A stretch of DNA of 64,000 nt, taken from contig JAILBT010000006.1 in assembly GCA_024680755.1 (NCBI GenBank), forward strand, positions 40,726 through 104,725, given 5' to 3'. The stretch comes from Prevotella sp. GTDB taxonomy: Bacteria > Bacteroidota > Bacteroidia > Bacteroidales > Bacteroidaceae. Under the pieces are notes generated by a model that was not told the origin of the DNA, searched no databases, and saw only the letters and a program-made list of their open reading frames with translations. Below are positions 59,279 through 64,000 of the stretch, piece after piece (position 1 is the stretch's first letter; each line of letters opens with the position of its first letter). The translations under genes and the position numbers were made by a program.

Positions 59279-59310
59279 TTTGGCAGAATGAAACTTTTTG
59301 CGTACTTTTG
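59279..59310 (+). promoter_or_regulatory. Promoter for sugar nucleotidyltransferase gene
   Basis: TTTG (59279-59282), 20-nt spacer, TACTTTTG (59303-59310). Confidence 0.8.
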
Positions 59311-59403
59311 CAGCCGACACGTCGCCTCCTACTGCAAAGCAGTGAAATAACCACAAGTTATATAGAAGCCATAACGACAACTCACTGACAACCACTTTTC
59401 CAC

Positions 59404-60168
59404 TTGACACGCCAAGCCATGATATTTGCCGCCGGTCTGGGCACTCGGCTCAGGCCGCTGACCGACCGGATGCCCAAGGCGCTGGTGCCCGTAGCCGGGA
59501 AGCCGCTGCTGTGGCATGTGGCAATGCGCCTGAAGACAGCCGGCGTGGAGCGCATCGTGATCAATGTTCATCATTTTGCCGAGCAGATCATACAGTATGT
59601 CGCGGCCAACGGCAGCTTCGGCCTTGACGTGCGTATCAGCGACGAGCGGCAGCAGTTGCTCGAGACCGGCGGCGGCATACGCCACGCCCGGCAGCTGCTT
59701 GACGCGACGCGTCCGGTGCTGATACACAACGTTGACATACTGAGCAATGCCGACCTTGACATGCTCTACCGGCAGCAGGCCGAGGCCGTGCTGCTGGTCA
59801 GCAGTCGGCAGACGAAACGCTACCTGCTGTTCGGCCCCGACATGTGTCTCTGCGGCTGGACCAACATAGAGACAGGACAGGTGAAGCCGGCGTCGCTGCC
59901 CCGCCGGAGCCAAGACGACAGACCGCTGCACCTGGCTTTCTCGGGCATACACCTGCTGTCACCCGCCCTGCTGCCACTGATGGACCGGTGGCCGCAACGC
60001 TTCAGCATCATTGACTTCTATCTGGACCTCTGCTCCGGACACCGGCTGCAAGGAATCGTACAGCCTGGGCTGCAACTCTTGGACGTAGGCAAGCAGGACA
60101 CGCTGCAAGAGGCAGAACAGTTCGTCGAGAAACTGAGAGCGGAGAATGGAGAACTAAGAGTTACTTAG
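59404..60168 (+). CDS. NDP-sugar pyrophosphorylase-family nucleotidyltransferase, 254 aa
   Basis: AMIFAAGLGTRLRPLTDRMP then KALVPVAGKPLL is the GxGxRxxP...K nucleotide-binding loop of the sugar-1-phosphate nucleotidyltransferases, followed by IVINVHHFAEQI, ETGGGIRHA, LIHNVDILSN (metal Asp) and AFSGIHLLSP. It is closest in form to MurNAc-1-P/mannose-1-P uridylyl- or guanylyltransferases of Bacteroidota (MurU-like); the exact sugar is unresolved. The start is TTG at 59404 or ATG at 59419; the TTG gives the usual two to four residues before MIFAAG. The stop TAG is supplied by the left inverted repeat of the downstream element. Confidence 0.88.
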   Translation: MTRQAMIFAAGLGTRLRPLTDRMPKALVPVAGKPLLWHVAMRLKTAGVERIVINVHHFAEQIIQYVAANGSFGLDVRISDERQQLLETGGGIRHARQLLDATRPVLIHNVDILSNADLDMLYRQQAEAVLLVSSRQTKRYLLFGPDMCLCGWTNIETGQVKPASLPRRSQDDRPLHLAFSGIHLLSPALLPLMDRWPQRFSIIDFYLDLCSGHRLQGIVQPGLQLLDVGKQDTLQEAEQFVEKLRAENGELRVT

Positions 60169-60331
60169 GAACTGGTACTAAATAGAGTTTACGGTCATTT
60201 CTTTAAGACAACGAATTAAAACGAATTACGCGAACTACACGAATCAAAACGAATTATACGAATTAAGACGAATTAAGACGAATGACACGCATGAAAACTA
60301 ACATGCACTTTATTTAGTGCCAGTTACTTAG
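60164..60331. mobile_element. MITE-like element with ~27-bp inverted termini
   Basis: The left end CTTAGGAACTGGTACTAAAT (from 60164) and the right end ATTTAGTGCCAGTTACTTAG (60312-60331) are imperfect inverted repeats, about 21 of 27 matching. The interior is ACGAATTA/ACACGAATCA words, as at 12018-12166. There is no coding capacity. It occupies most of the spacer before guaA. Confidence 0.75.
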
Positions 60332-60369
60332 AGTCACAGCTGCGATGACACATTGTAAACACCATAAAT

Positions 60370-61929
60370 ATGCAACAGAAGATTATCATTCTTGATTTCG
60401 GTTCGCAGACCACGCAGCTCATCGGCCGGCGCGTGCGCGAGCTTGACACCTTCTGCGAGATTCTTCCCTACAACAAGTATCCGGTTGGCGACGAGACGGT
60501 CATAGGCGTGATACTGAGCGGTTCGCCCTACTCTGTCCACGACCCAGAGGCTTTTGGCGTTGACCTGACGCAGTTTGTTGGCCGTGTGCCCGTGTTGGGC
60601 ATCTGCTATGGTGCGCAGTATATCTCGCACAGCTTGGGCGGCCGCGTGGAGAAGGCCGACAGCCGCGAGTATGGCCGCGCCAACTTAGAGACGGTCTGTA
60701 CGGACAATCCGCTCTTTGCCGGTTTCGACCAGCACTCGCAGGTATGGATGAGCCACGGCGACACCATCACCGCCATCCCCGACGGTTTCGAGTGCATAGC
60801 CTCTACGAAGGACGTGAGATATGCGGCATACTGGAGCGGCAGCCGCCGGCTGGGCAGCCAGGCTGTCTGGGCCGTGCAGTTCCACCCCGAGGTGTTCCAC
60901 ACGGTGCAGGGCATGCAGCTGCTTCGCAATTTCGTGGTTGACATCTGTGGCTCGCGTCAGCAGTGGAGCGCCGCCTCGTTTATCGACACCACGGTTGAGG
61001 AGTTGCGCCGTCAGCTGGGCCACGACCGCGTGATACTCGGTCTGTCGGGCGGCGTTGACAGCTCGGTCTGTGCCACCTTGCTAAACCGCGCCATAGGCGA
61101 CCGCCTGACCTGCATATTCGTTGATCACGGCATGCTGCGCAAGGACGAGTTCCGCAAGGTGATGGAGGCATACCAGGGTCTGGGTCTCAACGTGATTGGC
61201 GTCGATGCGTCTGAGAAATTCTTCGCCGACCTGGCCGGCGTGTCCGACCCTGAGCAGAAGCGCAAGATCATCGGCCGCGACTTTGTCGAGGTGTTCAATG
61301 CCGAGGCTAAGAAAATCACCGATGCCCGCTGGCTGGCTCAAGGCACCATCTATCCCGACCGCATCGAGAGTCTGAACATCACGGGCAAGGTGATAAAGAG
61401 CCACCACAACGTGGGCGGTCTGCCCAAGGAGATGCACCTGCAGCTGTGCGAGCCGCTGCGGTGGCTGTTCAAGGACGAGGTGCGCCGCGTGGGCTACGAG
61501 CTGGGCATGCCCGAGCGTCTCATCAAGCGCCACCCCTTCCCCGGTCCGGGTCTGGCCGTGCGTATCCTGGGCGACATCACGCGCGACAAGGTCCGTATGC
61601 TGCAGGAGGCCGACGACATCTACATCGAGGCCATGCAGCAGTATGTGTGCGACGACGGTGTGCGGCTCTACGACAAGATATGGCAGGCCGGTGCCGTGCT
61701 GCTGAGCACGGTGCGGTCGGTGGGCGTGATGGGCGACGAGCGCACCTACGAGCACCCCGTGGCCCTGCGCGCCGTGACATCGACGGACGCCATGACAGCC
61801 GACTGGGCCCACCTGCCCTACGATTTCATGGCGCGCGTGTCGAACGAGATTATCAACAAGGTGCGCGGCGTGAACCGCGTGTGCTACGACATCTCGTCGA
61901 AACCACCAGCAACCATCGAGTGGGAATAA
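60370..61929 (+). CDS. guaA: GMP synthase (glutamine-hydrolysing)
   Basis: The 519-aa bifunctional enzyme converts XMP to GMP. An N-terminal glutamine amidotransferase ([31 protein letters not shown] with nucleophile Cys near 79, [11 protein letters not shown] with catalytic His) is followed by the ATP pyrophosphatase with its P-loop [13 protein letters not shown] near residue 225. The C-terminal dimer domain includes [17 protein letters not shown] and [11 protein letters not shown]. Length is typical. A terminator hairpin follows. The leader contains the repeat element; no clear promoter was identified. Confidence 0.98.
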   Translation: MQQKIIILDFGSQTTQLIGRRVRELDTFCEILPYNKYPVGDETVIGVILSGSPYSVHDPEAFGVDLTQFVGRVPVLGICYGAQYISHSLGGRVEKADSREYGRANLETVCTDNPLFAGFDQHSQVWMSHGDTITAIPDGFECIASTKDVRYAAYWSGSRRLGSQAVWAVQFHPEVFHTVQGMQLLRNFVVDICGSRQQWSAASFIDTTVEELRRQLGHDRVILGLSGGVDSSVCATLLNRAIGDRLTCIFVDHGMLRKDEFRKVMEAYQGLGLNVIGVDASEKFFADLAGVSDPEQKRKIIGRDFVEVFNAEAKKITDARWLAQGTIYPDRIESLNITGKVIKSHHNVGGLPKEMHLQLCEPLRWLFKDEVRRVGYELGMPERLIKRHPFPGPGLAVRILGDITRDKVRMLQEADDIYIEAMQQYVCDDGVRLYDKIWQAGAVLLSTVRSVGVMGDERTYEHPVALRAVTSTDAMTADWAHLPYDFMARVSNEIINKVRGVNRVCYDISSKPPATIEWE

Positions 61930-62010
61930 TTGGTAACGGGACATCGAGAAGCCTGCCCCAAACGGGCAATATCCTCAAAAAGCCCACAGCTCAATCATTA
62001 TAAAATACTT

Positions 62011-62051
62011 AGAGCCGCAAAGTGCCAGATTGTTGATGCACCTGCGGCTCT
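62011..62051 (+). terminator. Terminator downstream of guaA
   Basis: AGAGCCGCA (62011-62019) pairs with TGCGGCTCT (62043-62051), with an inner GTGC/GCAC pair, followed by ATTGTTTTTAG. Confidence 0.8.
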
Positions 62052-62158
62052 ATTGTTTTTAGTGATAATTTGGAAAACTGCCCCTAATTCCTGCCCCTGT
62101 CAGCCCCTATTTTGTGACACGTTTTTACTGACCAAAACTTGAATCAATAATAAAAAAG

Positions 62159-62396
62159 ATGATTATCCGCAATTATCCGATAGCGCCCCGAAGGGGCAAT
62201 GAGCAGTTAGCCCAGGGCATCGCCCTGGGCAACAGGTGGCGTAGCCCACGCCCTGAAAGGGCAAAAGCATTATTTGAGAGCAATGCTTTTGCCCTTTCAG
62301 GGCGAACGTCGTCTCCATCTTTAACCCAGGGCGATGCCCTGGGCTAAGAGACCTCTGGTCTTTCAGACCGTCAATCGGATACATGCGGATAATCAT
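62159..62396. mobile_element. 238-bp palindromic MITE-like element
   Basis: The termini 62159-62181 and 62374-62396 are 23-bp inverted repeats (21 matches) containing GATTATCCGCA. The interior holds nested perfect stems: GCCCAGGGC/GCCCTGGGC (twice) and CGCCCTGAAAGGGC, then AAAAGCATT, with its complement. There is no coding capacity; frames on both strands are by-products of the palindromes. CCCTGAAAGGGC-type elements of this sort recur in many Bacteroidota genomes. Confidence 0.85.
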
Positions 62397-62411
62397 ATAA
62401 AAATGTTACTT

Positions 62412-62802
62412 ATGGGAGTAAAGTTTACTTTTAATTTGAAAGAACCTCAAAAAGAGGAATCATTGTTGATGCTTCTATGCAGATGGAACAATCAACAAGT
62501 CAAACTTAGTACAAAACAAAGAGTAGTTGTTTCTACATGGGACAACAAAAAAACAACTATGTATTACAAGCCCAGAGATGTTTTCCCCGAGAGTCAACAG
62601 GCAAAGTAAGAAAATAAATGTTTATTTGGGACAATTATCAGCAAGGCTTAATCAATTTTATGATGGAAACTACAGTAGTTCATTGTCTCTTAATCAAGCA
62701 TAATCTGCTATTCAAAAACTACAACGGCACACCCAAGAGGGCAAAGAATATATGAGTTATTGGTTACAAGCTTTAATCTCAATGAAATTAAAAGCATGAA
62801 AA
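62412..62802 (+). pseudogene. Broken tyrosine recombinase (integrase) N-terminal part
   Basis: MGVKFTFNLKEPQKEESLLM then LLCRWNNQQVKLSTKQRVVV, STWDNKKTTM is the arm-binding N-terminal domain of Bacteroidota tyrosine recombinases. The frame ends at 62609, but a +1 shift around 62595 restores KKINVYLGQLSARLNQFYDG. This is interrupted by a TAA near 62700 and continues IQKLQRHTQEGKEYMSYWL. The catalytic domain (R...HxxR...Y) is absent. It thus has a frameshift, a nonsense codon and a 3' truncation: the remnant of an integrated element. Confidence 0.8.
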
Positions 62803-62922
62803 ATAATCGCACAGAAAATAAATTAATCTCAATGAGATTAAAAGCATGAAAAATAATCGCACAGAAAATAAATTAATCTCAATGAGATTAAAAACACGAA
62901 AAATAATCGCACAGAAAATAAA
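62773..62922. repeat. 50-bp tandem repeat x3
   Basis: Three nearly identical 50-nt units begin at 62773, 62823 and 62873. Each contains the dyad TAATCTCA-A-TGAGATTA (the first with one mismatch) followed by AAAAGCATGAAAAATAATCG. The first unit overlaps the end of the integrase remnant. Confidence 0.9.
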
Positions 62923-62965
62923 TTACAGGAGAATACAATATACAACTGTGATTGGTAAGACCATA

Positions 62966-63520
62966 TCAAACACCCAAAAACATAATCTCATCATCACCTA
63001 TGTCATAGTAGGATTCATCACGATCAATCGCAACATATTCTACCTGAATAAATGCAGTCCCATAAGTGCCACCTCTTCGTATGATTTTATAACCATTGGG
63101 ATAGTGTTCTTGTTGATATTTTCTTTGGGCTTTTTTGTCTAAGCCCCTTGCCATGGCTAACTCTTTACAAACTTTTTCAGAAACTTGAAGGTTGAGTTCA
63201 AAAAGAACTTCGCCTCCAATATTAGCTTTGAGGTGCACGTGATCGATACCAATATCTTCACTTAGATAATCCAAATTTAGGACAAAAGGTTTTCCTACTG
63301 GTATCAATCTACATGCTGTGAACTTGTTAATCTCTTTTTTATACTCATCATTAATTTTTTTGCAAATATTTTTTCGACTATTAGGTACTTCATATTTCTG
63401 TCCATTGACCAAAAAAACTTCACATTTTTCCATATTTGGTATGGTACTAATGTATAAGATTTCCTCAGGACAAAAAAGAAATCCTACTTCTGTGTTGCCT
63501 AATAATAATTTGCGTTCCAT
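62966..63520 (-). CDS. LytTR-like DNA-binding domain protein, 184 aa
   Basis: Residues ~10-85 (FCPEEILYISTIPNMEKCEV, FLVNGQKYEVPNSRKNICKK, ACRLIPVGKPFVLNLDYLSE) follow the LytTR layout: EEIxYIxx, a dG turn, then an (R/K)xFVxNLxYL recognition strand. The C-terminal 100 residues are novel to me and include KKAQRKYQQEHYPNGYKIIR. Codon use is AT-rich, unlike the rest of the window. It lies 30 nt downstream of a second small LytTR-like gene in one operon. The assignment is by pattern only. Confidence 0.6.
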   Translation of the reverse strand: MERKLLLGNTEVGFLFCPEEILYISTIPNMEKCEVFLVNGQKYEVPNSRKNICKKINDEYKKEINKFTACRLIPVGKPFVLNLDYLSEDIGIDHVHLKANIGGEVLFELNLQVSEKVCKELAMARGLDKKAQRKYQQEHYPNGYKIIRRGGTYGTAFIQVEYVAIDRDESYYDIGDDEIMFLGV

Positions 63521-63550
63521 GCTTTGTTCTATTTTTTGTGATGTTTGATA

Positions 63551-63853
63551 TTATATAAAAATCTTCCCTCTAAGATCTCTTAATATCTTACTGGAATAAA
63601 CTAATTGCAGATGTTTCATGCTCAGCAAATCATAAGCCAATATAAGTTCTCCCTTAGCAGGGTAAATTTTTACGACGTTGTCAGCGCAGATAAAAGCCGA
63701 CCTACCCACCATAGGGTAAAATGATTCCCCAGTAGCATTGAGTTCCACGTTTAGTTCGCCAATCGTTTTGGTTAGAATATTAGTCGTGCCATCACCATAT
63801 ATAACTTCACAGCACCCTGGCTGATTACAGGTCTTAGCGTACATTATCTTCAT
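63551..63853 (-). CDS. Small LytTR-like protein, 100 aa
   Basis: CCEVIYGDGTTNILTKTIGE then LNVELNATGESFYPMVGRSA and FICADNVVKIYPAKGELIL fit a stand-alone LytTR fold: strand, dG turn, helix, then a GRSxxIxxxxVxxI recognition element. Shorter than full response regulators and lacking a receiver domain, it could be a DNA-binding accessory regulator. It is first gene of a two-gene AT-rich operon read from 63884-63914. Confidence 0.6.
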   Translation of the reverse strand: MKIMYAKTCNQPGCCEVIYGDGTTNILTKTIGELNVELNATGESFYPMVGRSAFICADNVVKIYPAKGELILAYDLLSMKHLQLVYSSKILRDLRGKIFI

Positions 63854-63883
63854 ATCTCATACAAAATTCGTTATTTTTCGCTA

Positions 63884-63914
63884 CAAATATATAAAAAAAG
63901 TATAATTTGGCAAA
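63884..63914 (-). promoter_or_regulatory. Promoter for LytTR-like operon
   Basis: Minus strand TTTG (63911-63914), 19-nt spacer, TATATTTG (63884-63891). A plus-strand TATCTTTG at 63934-63941 may serve a gene beyond the window, but its nearest TTTG (63906-63909) is 24 nt away. Confidence 0.7.
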
Positions 63915-64000
63915 ATAAATTATTATAATTTAATATCTTTGCAATAAAAAGTAACTATTCAGCGATAACGTCCACATCTCGTTAACGATGCTTATTGGAA

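Noticed and set aside
62846..63142. 98-aa plus-strand frame with a hydrophobic end
   Set aside because: It begins inside the 50-bp tandem repeats and then runs antisense to the better-supported LytTR-like gene.

Overview
The window is a stretch of Bacteroidota chromosome, most likely from an order Bacteroidales, Prevotellaceae-like organism. Several things point there: a SprA/Sov-type type IX secretion (T9SS) translocon protein, a secreted protein with a T9SS-like C-terminal tail, a streptopain-type (C10) protease, a eukaryote-like GH13_8 branching enzyme, and repeated promoters of the Bacteroidota form TTTG-N19..21-TAnnTTTG. Most of the window is GC-rich by eye. The last ~1.6 kb is clearly AT-rich and looks acquired.

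Layout. 1-12 kb: the 3' end of one giant secreted repeat protein, then a complete 3766-aa paralogue built from VYGGG/VFGGG-containing beta-solenoid-like repeats with large internal duplications. 12-15.3 kb: a convergent duplicated outer-membrane barrel protein, then infC-rpmI-rplT on the minus strand. 15.4-18.6 kb: a minus-strand MBOAT O-acyltransferase plus a DHHW/AlgX-like partner, a surface-polysaccharide acetylation pair. 18.7-24.7 kb: a DegT-type sugar aminotransferase flanked by inverted 42-bp repeats, a GT2 glycosyltransferase, endonuclease III (nth), an Rpn/PD-(D/E)XK transposase-like protein and pyrF. 24.7-32.4 kb: sprA. 32.5-38.7 kb: a Fur-family regulator, a mannose-1-phosphate guanylyltransferase, rfbC, a lipoprotein, transketolase and a membrane-anchored putative regulator.

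38.8-44.3 kb holds the most interesting unit: a secreted C10 cysteine protease ending in a type I dockerin, then 26 nt later a secreted protein with a cohesin-like N-terminal domain and a T9SS-like tail, then a 61-aa Bacteroidales-type small peptide, closed by a strong hairpin. This looks like a self-contained surface protease/scaffold cassette. 44.4-50.8 kb: a YhcH-family protein, a DNA methylase remnant, glgB, a membrane protein of unknown function, an uncharacterised ATP-grasp-like protein, ispD and tRNA-Arg(ACG). 50.8-62 kb: an hsdM remnant, a holin-like/YtxH trio, a SPOR lipoprotein, ruvX, def, a TPR protein, trmO, meaB, a Sua5/YrdC t6A protein, an HlyIII-family protein, a sugar nucleotidyltransferase and guaA. 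62-64 kb: a palindromic mobile element, a broken tyrosine recombinase, a 50-bp triplicate repeat and two small LytTR-like genes.

A second theme is repeat content. Many intergenic regions carry short arrays of period 7, 8, 9, 22, 28 or 50 directly upstream of start codons, and at least four dispersed inverted-repeat families are visible. Coordinates of starts were chosen from promoter position, signal peptide position and family length; function calls come from motif recognition by eye, without database searches.
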